NCBI RefSeq assembly: GCF_003860465.1
Contig: NZ_CP034187.1
Span: 100,280-164,279 of the forward strand
Source of the DNA: Deinococcus psychrotolerans
GTDB taxonomy: Bacteria > Deinococcota > Deinococci > Deinococcales > Deinococcaceae
Direction of reading: 5' to 3'
Length of the DNA: 64,000 nucleotides
Within the stretch, counting starts at the first letter, position 1; each line of letters starts with the position of its first letter. The position numbers were made by a program, and so were the translations under genes. Below, one piece after another: positions 36,601-45,050 of the stretch. The notes below the pieces were generated by a model. It ran no database searches and was not told where the DNA came from. It saw only the letters and a list, made by a program, of their open reading frames with translations.

Positions 36601-37156
36601 TGAGTCTAATGCAGGTGGCTCCGAGATTTGAGAGGGCGGCAGCAAGATTGGGGTGCTGATCGTGAAGTGACTTCCTCTGTATTAGTAGAGATTCTTCAGC
36701 GGCAGAGAGCGAATCTTCATATCTGTGCATAGCACCGTATACTCCGGCTAAGTTGGTCAAGCTGTCGACGATATGTGAATGACCCGCTGCGAATGTATCG
36801 CGGGCAATGCGTAATATTTCTTTATACATTGCCAATGATTCATCATATCTATCCAAGTCGTAGCACTTTTTAGCGAGATCCATTAACAGTGAGGCGAACT
36901 CTATGCGGTGATTTCTCAAATGTAGATTTTGCCGCTTTACAGCCTTTTGCAGTATGGACATTCGTTCCAACGGGGATCTTATTTCATGTTCCAGTGTTAT
37001 TATCTGCGTCAGAATGTCGTGATGAGAGTCAAGATGGAGCGGTTTCGATTTCAACCCTACGGAGTGTAATTTTTCTAAATTTTTGAGGTCTAAAATTGTC
37101 GGGCCAGTTGCGGAAGTTTTGTGTGATTGTTCTGGCTGTTTTTTTACTTCTTTCAT
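33626..37156 (-). CDS. TPR-CHAT protein (caspase-like protease), 1176 aa
   Basis: N-terminal ~90 residues of linker, then about a dozen 42-residue tetratricopeptide units (about 100-620; recurring HPDIAQSLNNLAGIYMNLRR pattern), a helical linker, and a C-terminal CHAT domain (about 840-1176). The protease dyad is complete: His1018 in VLHLSTHSDVW and Cys1089 in LVTFSSCNSGLG. In known systems CHAT proteases are released by a sensor (for example in Craspase or bacterial gasdermin loci) and cleave a partner. ATG 37156 has GAGGTA upstream. It lies 347 bp downstream of a paralogue in the same direction. Confidence 0.9.
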   Translation of the reverse strand: MKEVKKQPEQSHKTSATGPTILDLKNLEKLHSVGLKSKPLHLDSHHDILTQIITLEHEIRSPLERMSILQKAVKRQNLHLRNHRIEFASLLMDLAKKCYDLDRYDESLAMYKEILRIARDTFAAGHSHIVDSLTNLAGVYGAMHRYEDSLSAAEESLLIQRKSLHDQHPNLAAALSNLGATCIRLNQPLRAVGMLEEALQIYIAETPKDEPKIALCYNNLGIAYFELRNYEDALDRHNQALLRRRSSLPKLHLDIAQSLHNLGNTYYKLRQQDEAVNAFTAALHIYRQILPADHPTTAETYVNLGIILFEARRFEEALDIHLEVLRTRRKTLPEEHPDIAQSLNNLAGIYMNLRRFEEAREAAEGALRIWSSLPQDHPDLGLVRSNLSIIYSHLRLFDAALDSVQESLRIRRAVLPEDHPDIASSLGNLAETYRKLGRFEEAVEAAEEASRIDRAAHPPEHPTIAESLNTLANAYQDTQRDEDAVAAGIEALHIRRTSLPEYHPLIASSLDGLARAYSRLEQFQAAVWAGEEAASIQRVSLPENHPDTAATLNNLASIYLQVGRIEEAEQLFEEAVNIHRISLPEQHPEVSAGLSNLARMHHNSSRPVSSVSLISKSLLIQLHEDQFPLSSKGIRAKSSDRQHRLHNDLAFLLDTLPRLKNHMPEASDGITALLTYKGNVDIEQSLASILYAKAQGSFRSLLEERLSLQAQLARLRYSDKPQDLPQYVQLLNRLKLLEKQLETHPQGRQLADELRLRMITAENVRAVLRPQEALLNFIVLGDQVHAQILHQDNHHIHTYRESPKAHVKKLRALLAGEGQQFLELHNPILQSELQSLYGMLISPIKNELRIGIGLESLVISADGYLYGLPWDLLCDAEAEENKNRIPTTLLHEVSVRSIPTPRDLVRLHHLAELYGENQNPALLLGVQSFQQDGEDSAEKNNGRSPQSFTTRAEVFVAGAESELPLYLNLPGTRNEVLNLAKLLERHGKDTIMYLSPTASEEILLNSTFSPSVLHLSTHSDVWDEADTAVLYQQNLDRQLEPRFDPAHPFSQAVVLLDGYTGKNFHGVLRAWELASLNLQSTELVTFSSCNSGLGWMEAGRGVVGLSQAAFLAGAQRTITTLWPVLDQTTSEWMENVYAGRLQGLSWQEAVRQEKLRMLEDEYPLQAWAPFVLNGLA

Positions 37157-37503
37157 TGCCTACCTCGTTCTCTATTAAGATGCTTAAATTTGCGTACACG
37201 TTGCGCAGATTCTATGTGTCGTAGTAAATTAGGTCGTCTTATGATTATGTAGAAGTTTACTATAAACCAGTTGTGCGGGTTACGCTCAAGAATGTTTGGG
37301 CCAGCACAAAAAATCTGGCAGTTGTGCGACCAGGCCATCTCTAGACATCTCTGAGAATTCAAAAAACATGCTCCCAAAGCTTTTTGATGGGACGTTTCTC
37401 AAATTGCCAAACCTGCACAACTGATTATGAGGCGATCAGAGCTTAGAGTGCGGTTTTGAGCAACCAGAATTTTGGAAAACTTTGTGAGTGATAATGTTAA
37501 ATG
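37157..37503. other. 347-bp AT-rich spacer between the two CHAT genes
   Basis: No gene is evident. The stretch is noticeably AT-richer than its surroundings and should hold the promoter and 5' region of the downstream (1176-aa) CHAT gene. No strong palindrome or terminator was identified by eye. Confidence 0.45.
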
Positions 37504-40500
37504 TTATGCGAGACCGTTAAGGACGAAAGGGCCCCAGGCCTGCAAAGGATATTCGTATTTGAGCATTCTCTGCTTCTCCTTCTGCATTGCATCCTGCCAA
37601 GAGAAGCCCTCCAATCGCCCCTGATAGACGTTTTCCATCCAATCCGGCGTCGTACGGTCTAATACCGGCCACAAGGTGGTAATGGTCCGCTGTGCGCCCG
37701 CCAGAAACGCTGCCTGCGATAATCCCACTACCCCTCGACCAGCGGTCATGTCGCCCAATCCGGAGTTGCAGGAGGAAAAAGTCACCAGTTCGGTACCCTG
37801 CAGATCGAGGCTCCCCAACTCCCATGCACGCAGCACTCCCTTGAAGTTGCGGCGAGTGTAGCCGTCGAGCAGCACCACCGCCCGGGAGAAAGGATGAGTG
37901 GGGTCGTAGCGCGGATCGGCACGTTGAGTCTGGTGATAGAGAGTCTGAGTCTGCTGAGCTTCCCAAACATCGGAGTGGGTGGAGAAGTGCAGCACCCAGG
38001 GAGCGATCCCAATATTGAGAAGAGTGTGCTCGGATGCCTCAGGGCTGAAGTGGGCCACCACTTCACGGCCGTGCTTGGCAAGCAGGGTGCTGAGTTGCTC
38101 GATCTCTTTACGGGTTCCCTGCAGATTCGCATACATGGGAAGGTTCGCGTTCCCTCCCTCAGTCAAGACCGCACTCCGCGTTGCAAAACTCACTCCAGGA
38201 TCTGTCGTGGTGATGTAGGGCACGTCTGCTTCTAGGAGAGGCAACTGTCCTCTGGACTCTGCATCAATTTCAGTGGCAGAAGCTTCCAGATCCGAATCCA
38301 ACTGGGCCTGATCATTCAGTTCAAAGGATTGGACACCAAACATGACAGCGGAGCCAGAAGTAGGTGTGTGAAGGGACTGAAGGTGGTGAAGACGCACGAG
38401 ATCCCGGGGAGTCGGTATCAGTCGCACCTTAAGATGAGCCAGCAGAGGATCTGGAGTAGAGGTATCAGGTGTGCAGAGCAGATCCCAGGGTAAGCTGTAC
38501 AGGAAGCTGTCCCCGCTAATCACCAGTCGCTCCAATCCTGTGTTTAGCCCTAGGACTTCTGCGATGGGACTAATAAGTGTTGTATAAAGCTCCTGAAGGG
38601 GCTCAAGAACGATCATATCGTCCAGCATTAACTTTTCGCTATGCAGAATTTTTCGCAATCCCGCCACATGTGTCTCCAAATTCTCGGTGGCGTATTTATG
38701 TAAGTGGTGCCGACCGTCGGTATGCAACACCTGAGCGTAGATACCTCCTTGTAGAACGAACAGATTCAGGAGTGCTTCATTAGGCTGCAGTGCTGACTGT
38801 ATGCGGTCAGCGGTAATCATGCGCAACTGCAATTCCTCTGCCAGACGCCGTCCTTCAGTGTGCGTCTCCAGTTGCCTTTCTATACGCTGTAGTTGTTGAC
38901 TGACGTCTGCCACGCGAGCAAGGTCCTGATTGTCGGTGCTGTATTGCAGACGGGCCATCTCGCTCTGCAACTGCTGACGTTGGTCCAGCAGGATGCGAAG
39001 CCCGCTGCCTTCCAAGGCGGTGGCCTGCAAGATGCTCGCCAAACCCTGCTCAATGTCTGCATTTCCTTTGTAGGTCAGCAAGGCGGTCACAACTTCGTCA
39101 GCAACAAGCTGATCCTCAAGCTGAGTGAGGAGATCCAGTAGCAACACTAGGGTGCCTGCCACCGACTCTATCTCCCTCACGCTGTGCTTCTTTCCCCACA
39201 CTTGTTTGCTACTCAGGGGGAACTGCTCGTTACGCAGTAGCATCCCCAGCGCTTCGGCAGCCCTACGTATGCCCGGCTTAAGATACCCAAGAGCTCTGTA
39301 TGCTCTGGCCAGAACGTGGAGTGTCACAGCGATGCGATGATGATCCTCGAACAAAACTGTTCTAAAGATATCCAGAGATTGCTTATATAGGCTGAGAGCC
39401 TTCTCAGGCTGCGCTAGAGCCTGATAGGTATTGCCAATGTTGTACAGGCTGTCTGCGATGTCCAGATGGTTTGCGGGTAGGACTTGACACCTGAGCGTGA
39501 GGGCTTCCTCGTGACGCTCAATGGCTTTCTCTAAAAAGCCTAGCTCCTGCAGCAGGTTGCCAATGTTGTACAGGCTAACTGCGATGTCCGGATGGTTTGC
39601 GGGTAGGACTTGACGCCTGAGCGTGAGGGCTTCCTCGTGACGCTCCATGGCTTTCTCTAAGAAGCCTAACTCCTGCAGCAGGTTGCCAATGTTGTTCAGG
39701 CTATTTGCGATGCCCGGATGGTTTGCGGGCAGAGCCTGACGATTGATGGTGAGGGCTTCCTCATAACGATCCATGGCCTCTTCGAAGCGGCGCAGATGAG
39801 ACAGCACGATGCCGAGGTTGTTCAGGCTATTTGCGATGCCCGGATGGTTTGCGGGCAGAGCCTGACGATTGATCGTGAGGGCTTCCTCGTGACGCTCCAT
39901 GGCCTCATCGAAGCGGTGCAAATCAGACAGCACGATGCCGAGGTTGTTCAGGCTGCCAGCAATGTCTGGATGGTTTGCAGGCAGGGACTGAAGCCTAATC
40001 GTGAAGGCTTCTTCGTGACGCTCCATGGCCTCATCGAAGCGGTGCAAATCAGACAGCACGTTGCCGAGGTTGTTCAGGCTGCCAGCAGTGTACTGATGGT
40101 TTGCGGGCAGGGCCTGACGCCTAATCGTGAAGGCTTCTTCGTGGCTTTCCAAAGCCTCATCGAAGCGGTGCAAATTAGACAGCACGTTGCCGAGGTTGTT
40201 CAGGCTATCTGCGATGTCCGGATGGTTTGCGGGCAGAGCCTGACGCTTAATCTTGAGGGCTTCTTCGTGGCTTTCCAGAGCCTCATCGAAACGGTGCAAA
40301 TCAGATAGCACGTTGCCGAGGTTATCCAGAATAATAGCGAAATCGGCCGTCCGGCGCAGGTGTACGCCTTGACGCGCGATCGCCTTAGAAGTGATGGTCA
40401 AAAGGACACTAGGGGGGCGCAGATCATGCTCAGCACGCAGTAGTGCCTCCAGAATTCTCTCCTGCGCTTTATAATCACGTGCCGCAGCTTTAAGATTTAA

Positions 40501-40587
40501 GATATGCCAACGGCAAAAGGCAGTCAGTTGCGCCTCATTGGCGTCCATGCGTGCAATGCGTTGTAATTCCTTGTCAATCCTATTCAT
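37504..40587 (-). CDS. TPR-CHAT protein (caspase-like protease), 1027 aa
   Basis: Paralogue of the previous gene. Residues ~85-420 are about eight 42-residue TPR units with very similar sequence (NLGNVLSDLHRFDEAMERHE; HPDIAGSLNNLG), a helical linker follows, and residues ~700-1027 are a CHAT domain with His871 (VLHFSTHSDVW) and Cys940 (LVTFSSCNSGLG). The last 110 residues are nearly identical to the other copy, while the TPR arrays differ, suggesting the same cleavage machinery with different sensors. ATG 40587 has AAGGAT upstream; the next upstream gene is 32 bp away, so they are cotranscribed. Confidence 0.9.
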   Translation of the reverse strand: MNRIDKELQRIARMDANEAQLTAFCRWHILNLKAAARDYKAQERILEALLRAEHDLRPPSVLLTITSKAIARQGVHLRRTADFAIILDNLGNVLSDLHRFDEALESHEEALKIKRQALPANHPDIADSLNNLGNVLSNLHRFDEALESHEEAFTIRRQALPANHQYTAGSLNNLGNVLSDLHRFDEAMERHEEAFTIRLQSLPANHPDIAGSLNNLGIVLSDLHRFDEAMERHEEALTINRQALPANHPGIANSLNNLGIVLSHLRRFEEAMDRYEEALTINRQALPANHPGIANSLNNIGNLLQELGFLEKAMERHEEALTLRRQVLPANHPDIAVSLYNIGNLLQELGFLEKAIERHEEALTLRCQVLPANHLDIADSLYNIGNTYQALAQPEKALSLYKQSLDIFRTVLFEDHHRIAVTLHVLARAYRALGYLKPGIRRAAEALGMLLRNEQFPLSSKQVWGKKHSVREIESVAGTLVLLLDLLTQLEDQLVADEVVTALLTYKGNADIEQGLASILQATALEGSGLRILLDQRQQLQSEMARLQYSTDNQDLARVADVSQQLQRIERQLETHTEGRRLAEELQLRMITADRIQSALQPNEALLNLFVLQGGIYAQVLHTDGRHHLHKYATENLETHVAGLRKILHSEKLMLDDMIVLEPLQELYTTLISPIAEVLGLNTGLERLVISGDSFLYSLPWDLLCTPDTSTPDPLLAHLKVRLIPTPRDLVRLHHLQSLHTPTSGSAVMFGVQSFELNDQAQLDSDLEASATEIDAESRGQLPLLEADVPYITTTDPGVSFATRSAVLTEGGNANLPMYANLQGTRKEIEQLSTLLAKHGREVVAHFSPEASEHTLLNIGIAPWVLHFSTHSDVWEAQQTQTLYHQTQRADPRYDPTHPFSRAVVLLDGYTRRNFKGVLRAWELGSLDLQGTELVTFSSCNSGLGDMTAGRGVVGLSQAAFLAGAQRTITTLWPVLDRTTPDWMENVYQGRLEGFSWQDAMQKEKQRMLKYEYPLQAWGPFVLNGLA
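39430..40330 (-). repeat. Tandem 126-bp repeats inside the 1027-aa CHAT gene
   Basis: About seven consecutive 126-bp units, each encoding a 42-residue TPR, share long identical blocks (for example the repeated codons for LPANHP and EEALT). The DNA identity is higher than the protein constraint alone needs, so recent unit duplication is likely and unit number may vary. Confidence 0.75.
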
Positions 40588-40619
40588 GCCAATCCTTTGT
40601 CAATCAGCAAGCGCGAATC

Positions 40620-41561
40620 TCAGTTCAGAAGGTGAGTACTGCTTACTGCCGTTCTGCCGTGCAGCACAGTGACCTGAGCAATGTCCTCCAGCGTCAGAGC
40701 CTTTATCATCTGCAGGTTTATGGAGGTGAGGTCCACTACACGCAACTGACGACCCAGCACCTCCAAGGAGTGGTGGAGCAAATCACCGCTGACACTGCCG
40801 TCGCTGGTTGTCAAACGCACTACTGCCCCTGGAGTGAAGTATGGGAGGTCGGCGTCCACGTTCAGTTGCCAGGTGTTGCCCTGCAAGGTGACGGCGGTGA
40901 GATTCAAGACTTGAACCTCACCGCTGCTCAGGTCGGTCACATTCAGCACCTGTGAGAGGAATTGGCCATCCCAATCCGCCTCGGACTCCAGAACGGAATC
41001 CGCATCGTTGCTGCTCAGCAGGTATGCCTGGTCTGCGTCAAGCACCTGATACGCGCTGTCTTGCGCCTTCAATTCTTGATGCAGTTCCACCCAGGTGGTG
41101 AGCTGATCACGCAGCGGGCTATCGCCAGGGATGCCCCAGATGTTCAGTGGACTCATCTCACCGAATACACCCACAGGCAAAGCTGTGGTTGGAGTGAGGG
41201 ACGCACGGCTGCGGGTACCGTGAGTGACCGGGTAATCTCCCTGGGCATAGCCGGGAAGGTAGATCTCCAGCACCTCTGCCACGAGTTCGGTGGGTGCGGC
41301 CAGGGTCTGCAACAGCGCATCAAGTTCACTGGCCAGTTGCATCTTGTCTGCATTGACCTCCTCTCTGGCTGAGCGGCGCACGTTGACCAGCGATGTGCCT
41401 GCCTGGGCGTTCTTCAGGTGCTTGTGTACCTGAGCACATACCGCGTCGATGCGCCTCTCGACGTCATCAGCCGCTGGGGACGTGTGAGCCGGCTGTGCTG
41501 TGTGCAGCCCAACCTTAAAGCGCTCTATGTGCTGAAGTTCTTGTTGGAATGGTGTTAACAT
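40620..41561 (-). CDS. Unknown protein in the CHAT operon, 313 aa
   Basis: Not recognised. Residues 1-100 are helical (ADKMQLASELDALLQTLAAP); residues ~180-313 look beta-rich with repeated hydrophobic strands (VQVLNLTAVTLQGNTWQLNV; LRVVDLTSINLQMIKALTLE). No signal peptide or membrane segment. ATG 41561 has AGGAG upstream. It sits 32 bp before the 1027-aa CHAT gene and 99 bp after the 233-aa gene, so it belongs to the same transcript and is a candidate substrate or regulator of the protease. Confidence 0.7.
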   Translation of the reverse strand: MLTPFQQELQHIERFKVGLHTAQPAHTSPAADDVERRIDAVCAQVHKHLKNAQAGTSLVNVRRSAREEVNADKMQLASELDALLQTLAAPTELVAEVLEIYLPGYAQGDYPVTHGTRSRASLTPTTALPVGVFGEMSPLNIWGIPGDSPLRDQLTTWVELHQELKAQDSAYQVLDADQAYLLSSNDADSVLESEADWDGQFLSQVLNVTDLSSGEVQVLNLTAVTLQGNTWQLNVDADLPYFTPGAVVRLTTSDGSVSGDLLHHSLEVLGRQLRVVDLTSINLQMIKALTLEDIAQVTVLHGRTAVSSTHLLN

Positions 41562-41660
41562 TCAGGTCTCCTTTTATGGCGAGGGGCCATTCCCTCCAAT
41601 AGAGTGCATGGGGAGCAACCGTAACCAAAAGTGGGAAATCTTAGAACCTCAGATGCTGCG

Positions 41661-42362
41661 TCAAACGCCTAGAGGCCCGTACTGAGTAAGGAGGTGGCGG
41701 GGAGCGCGGCCGGTTGGCCACGTGTGGATCACGTAAAAGATGACGTTCAAATCCTCTGCCATGGGCAGTTGGTTGCGCAGTAGGGTTTCTTGAACCCGTT
41801 CGATGGTCTTGCAGAAGTCCGTGTAATGCATGTGGTTGCTCAAGCGCTTATATATCCGCAGATTTCTGTGCGCAATTTTTACGGGCTCTCGATATTCTTT
41901 CAACCAGGAAGAGACGATATCGGCGACTTTACTTGTCGCAATCTGCACGCTTCCAGAAGCAATCGAATTTTTGCGTGAAACGACTCCTGTAAGTGAGACT
42001 GACGTCCATTGTCCACTAGCAGTGTCTTGCATCTCAAGGTCTTGAGCATATTCAAGACCGTACGCCAGAGTGCCGTTGTTTCGGCGGTACAGACTCACCG
42101 TGGCGAACCCACGTACCTCGAGTGTAGGTTGGATCCTGGCAGCTTGGATGACTGCCAGTGGGAGGGCCACCCAGAGATGCATGTCTGGTGAACGCTGTTC
42201 ATAGAATTTGCGCCCATTGATTTCAATTTTCTCCAAACAGAGAGCCCATTCAGAACCCAGTCGGCGGGTGCTGAGCTGGTTATCGAAGTCACAGGCTGCT
42301 TGCCCAGAGAAATAGATGCGGGTGCCAGCGAGGGGCTGAAGGTCAATCCGGTCGGTCAGCAT
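41661..42362 (-). CDS. Unknown protein heading the CHAT operon, 233 aa
   Basis: Not recognised. The N-terminal 130 residues appear beta-rich (TRIYFSGQAACDFDNQ; ALPLAVIQAARIQPTLEVRG; ATVSLYRRNNGTLAYGLEYA); residues 130-233 are helical and basic. No signal peptide. ATG 42362 has AGGAG upstream. As first gene of the operon, directly downstream of a palindromic regulatory region, it could be a sensor, effector or immunity component. Confidence 0.68.
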   Translation of the reverse strand: MLTDRIDLQPLAGTRIYFSGQAACDFDNQLSTRRLGSEWALCLEKIEINGRKFYEQRSPDMHLWVALPLAVIQAARIQPTLEVRGFATVSLYRRNNGTLAYGLEYAQDLEMQDTASGQWTSVSLTGVVSRKNSIASGSVQIATSKVADIVSSWLKEYREPVKIAHRNLRIYKRLSNHMHYTDFCKTIERVQETLLRNQLPMAEDLNVIFYVIHTWPTGRAPRHLLTQYGPLGV

Positions 42363-42710
42363 AGGCTCCTATCATGTGTAGCGCGGGCGGTAAATTCTGG
42401 GCTCGCTGAATGGAGGGCTGTCGCTGATGTCAGAATGCCCCGGCTCAAAGTTTGCCCTTGCAGAGTGGAAATTCCCGTCTTCTCATTTGGCTTTCATCTA
42501 GGATATGGCATCCTAGATGACCTTTAAACTCTCTGCAACATCCTACATGAAACTTACATTTCCCACTCTTAGGTCAATGACGCAGATATGCTGAATACTG
42601 ATATTAATCGCCGTTTCTTCAAGCCCAGCCTACAGGTCGCCTGTCGCCCAGCGTTGACGAGTGTTCAGCGTATTTGAGTTTTGTTTTGACACTGTAGGTG
42701 GATAGTACTC
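42363..42710. promoter_or_regulatory. Divergent regulatory region of the CHAT island
   Basis: 348 bp between divergent genes. It contains an 11-bp perfect inverted repeat TCATCTAGGAT (42494-42504), 5-bp spacer, ATCCTAGATGA (42510-42520), and a further near-match half-site CATCCTACATGA about 20 bp downstream. The arrangement suggests an operator for a dimeric repressor. TTTGAGTTTTGTTTTGACAC just before the plus-strand gene could include promoter elements for it. Confidence 0.6.
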
Positions 42711-43595
42711 ATGAGCATTGACCTCAGGCGCATTAAGAACAGTCAGACCGCCGCACGAGCCGTGTTGAATATCATGGCGCATTACCACGTGACCCTAACG
42801 AATTACAAACCAGTGACATGTGCACAGTTCCTGTTGCTGGGTCTTGAGACGTTCACGGAGGATCTGGATTACCGTCCGGACCCGGAGCGCCGAGTGCTTG
42901 ATGTGATTGAGGTGCTGCGCAGGTTGCCTTCGCAGCAGAAGGTGGCGGAGATGTTCGCACAGTCACTTAGCCGTGCAGACCTGCGTTCTGTTGGGTTCAC
43001 AGCTGAGACAGTGACCATGGGAGACCTCGGGGAACTGAGCGCACGAGCGGAACGCAAATCGTATCGGTATACGAAGATTGTCGGCAGTCAGAACTTCAAG
43101 GCGCAGCTCGACAGAGGAATGCTTGCAGAACTGCACAGCATTCTCGAGATCGTAGGTATTGGACCATGCGGATTCTCGGTGATGCTGTACCACTTGGTGA
43201 AACACGATCTGTACACCCACTTTTATACGAACTACCAAGTGAATATGGAAGATTCCCCGGAGCTTGATCAGTACACACACGCGCCGCTGTATTTCGCAGT
43301 GAAGAGCTTCTTGCTCGCTCGGGAGGACGTGTTTGATGAGGAATTGCGCCTTCTAGAGGATGGTGCAGTAGGAGGCGTCCAGCGCTTCCTACAGAGGCAG
43401 GGAGTGTATCGAATTAGCGATTGGTTTGCACTGTCCTCGCAGTTCGTGGCGAAAACTCTCCAGATATACATTGAGTCGCACGGGGGTGTAATGAACTCGC
43501 CGGTAGGAACGCTAGTCTTGCTGGAGCCGAGAGAGGCATATCGTCAGCACCGCCGGTGGCATCAGGTGTACCGCGAGGAGGCAGTGGACTTATAG
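42711..43595 (+). CDS. Unknown protein divergent from the CHAT operon, 294 aa
   Basis: Not recognised. Mostly helical, soluble; a helix-rich N-terminus (RIKNSQTAARAVLNIMAHYH) and a middle region with DLGELSARAERKSYRYTKIV. It does not show an obvious helix-turn-helix, but its position opposite the CHAT operon, across a palindromic operator, makes a regulator or sensor plausible. The ATG at 42711 has a weak GGTGGA upstream. It ends 50 bp before an ISL3-derived scar. Confidence 0.65.
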   Translation: MSIDLRRIKNSQTAARAVLNIMAHYHVTLTNYKPVTCAQFLLLGLETFTEDLDYRPDPERRVLDVIEVLRRLPSQQKVAEMFAQSLSRADLRSVGFTAETVTMGDLGELSARAERKSYRYTKIVGSQNFKAQLDRGMLAELHSILEIVGIGPCGFSVMLYHLVKHDLYTHFYTNYQVNMEDSPELDQYTHAPLYFAVKSFLLAREDVFDEELRLLEDGAVGGVQRFLQRQGVYRISDWFALSSQFVAKTLQIYIESHGGVMNSPVGTLVLLEPREAYRQHRRWHQVYREEAVDL

Positions 43596-43644
43596 TTCAT
43601 TACCTGAGCTCGACTTTGGCCATTGACAGGGGAAGCAGCGTGCT

Positions 43645-43831
43645 GGGCTTGCCCCGATTTTGCGGTTCTTCCGCTAATTCCGTGCAGTAGGCCATTCCAG
43701 GGTCAATTCGCTGAACTCCGGTAGTGCAACATTGTCTTCAACGTCATGTTTTTGGGTTTTGAAACTGAGACAGAGACTCAGATCTCGCCGTTGCACGGAA
43801 ATGCCGGAAGAACCGCAAAACTGGGTCACCC
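43645..43831. mobile_element. 187-bp ISL3-derived miniature element
   Basis: The two ends are imperfect inverted repeats of about 45 bp sharing TTTTGCGGTTCTTCCG and TTCCGTGCA. The same block begins the ISL3 element at 57942. The interior has no gene. It is inserted in, and truncates, an IS4 transposase. This is the structure of a non-autonomous element that an ISL3 transposase could move. Confidence 0.65.
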
Positions 43832-44349
43832 TCAAGCAGGCCCTTGACCTCGGCTAGAACAGGAAGTAAGTGAGCTGTGCTGACCTGGGCGCTGGTATGC
43901 TCGAGGACACGGGAGACGAGCGGCGTAGCGTCGCCAGCGGCGCTGTTCACGCCAAGAAGCGGCACCGCTCGTCCCCGAAAGAGGACGGAGACGCGGATCA
44001 AGCAGAATTTCTCGAACAGGACGCTGGTATCCAGCGCCAAGATCAGGGTGTGTTCGCCCCAGTACCGCAAAGCACGAGTGATCAGGGGACCGTAAATGCT
44101 GGTAGGGTCAATGGCTGGATTCTTGAGCCATCGACGGACTCGGCGCTCGGTGCTTTGAGCCAAAGTCGCTCCAGCGTTGATGTGAGACAGCCAGTTGGGA
44201 AGCGTGCTGCGCTGGGACAGCAGCAATCCACTCACCATCCAGGACAAGGTTCGCGCGTTGCGGATGTCGTTCCACAACCCGCTCTGGAGATGGGTAAGTA
44301 CTGCTGGGTAGAGTCGGGAAGCGTCCCCAGTGGCATTTTCGGTCTTCAC
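43744..44349 (-). pseudogene. Truncated IS4-family transposase (copy B)
   Basis: Residues 1 to about 170 match the transposase of copy A ([34 protein letters not shown]). After LAEVKGLLE the frame enters the ISL3-derived miniature element and ends in unrelated sequence. The second Asp and the Glu are lost. It retains [12 protein letters not shown] after RAVPL, absent in copy A. Confidence 0.85.
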
Positions 44350-44380
44350 AAACAGAAAGTGTGACCTACCGGGGACGCTT

Positions 44381-44400
44381 TCTCATAAAATCTGTCAGGC
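44381..44400 (-). repeat. Terminal repeat of truncated IS4 copy B
   Basis: TCTCATAAAATCTGTCAGGC marks the transposase-5' end of copy B and matches the ends of copy A within one or two bases. The opposite end of this copy is missing. Confidence 0.7.
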
Positions 44401-44588
44401 CATCAGAGTGCTTTATTCAGAACAGCACTTCATAAATCATGTGATTGGGCCAGGCTTTTAGCACTTTAGTCTGAGATTTCTGAAGTCAACACTGGCCTGA
44501 ACGTTATTTCTGTCATTTAAGTGAAACTGTGAAATGTCAGGGTTTGAATTCCGTCGCAGAGCCTTCAGCTGAGTTCCAATGCTCGTTA

Positions 44589-45050
44589 TTACACCTGAGG
44601 TACTGGTGAGCTCGCATACGCAGGGTGCTCTTCAAGGGCGCGGTAGGACTCCTCAAAACTCAGCAGTACATTGGAGAGCAGGGTGTCAAAGGTTTCTTGG
44701 GGCCACTTTGCCAGGACTGGGTAAAAGCCATAGTATTGTAGCGAGAATTCTCCTCTGGGACTGAGAGTGCGGGAGAATTCAAATCCGACGTTGAGATGAT
44801 TAAGCAAATCGAGAACTTCAGTCTGGCGCGACAGGTAACGCTTCTGGGTGGTACATGTGATTGCGAGAAAGTTGCTATTTTTGACTTTTTCGCTTATTTC
44901 AATACGCACAACGGCATTGCCCATCTCTAGATGCCAATTCATTTGACGGATGAGTGAAGAGCTACTAAATTCATCGAAATCGAGCTGAAATTCGCTCATT
45001 TCGATGTACTTGGCCATATTTTCCAGAGTCATGAGTGGAATCTCAACCAT
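44589..45050 (-). CDS. Possible YbjN-like protein, 153 aa
   Basis: Length and pattern recall the YbjN / type III chaperone-like fold: an N-terminal helix (TLENMAKYIEMSEFQLDFDE), a strand-rich core with LNVGFEFSRTLSPRGEFSLQ, and a C-terminal helix (QETFDTLLSNVLLSFEESYR). Such proteins often bind partners as chaperones or regulators. The match is by pattern, not a firm assignment. ATG 45050 has AAGGAGAA upstream. It stands alone between IS4 debris and the second methylase-like pair. Confidence 0.55.
   Translation of the reverse strand: MVEIPLMTLENMAKYIEMSEFQLDFDEFSSSSLIRQMNWHLEMGNAVVRIEISEKVKNSNFLAITCTTQKRYLSRQTEVLDLLNHLNVGFEFSRTLSPRGEFSLQYYGFYPVLAKWPQETFDTLLSNVLLSFEESYRALEEHPAYASSPVPQV

Noticed and set aside
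39400..40330. Regular repeats that might suggest a CRISPR array
   Set aside because: The units are 126 bp, in frame, and encode 42-residue TPR motifs; there is no repeat-spacer alternation.
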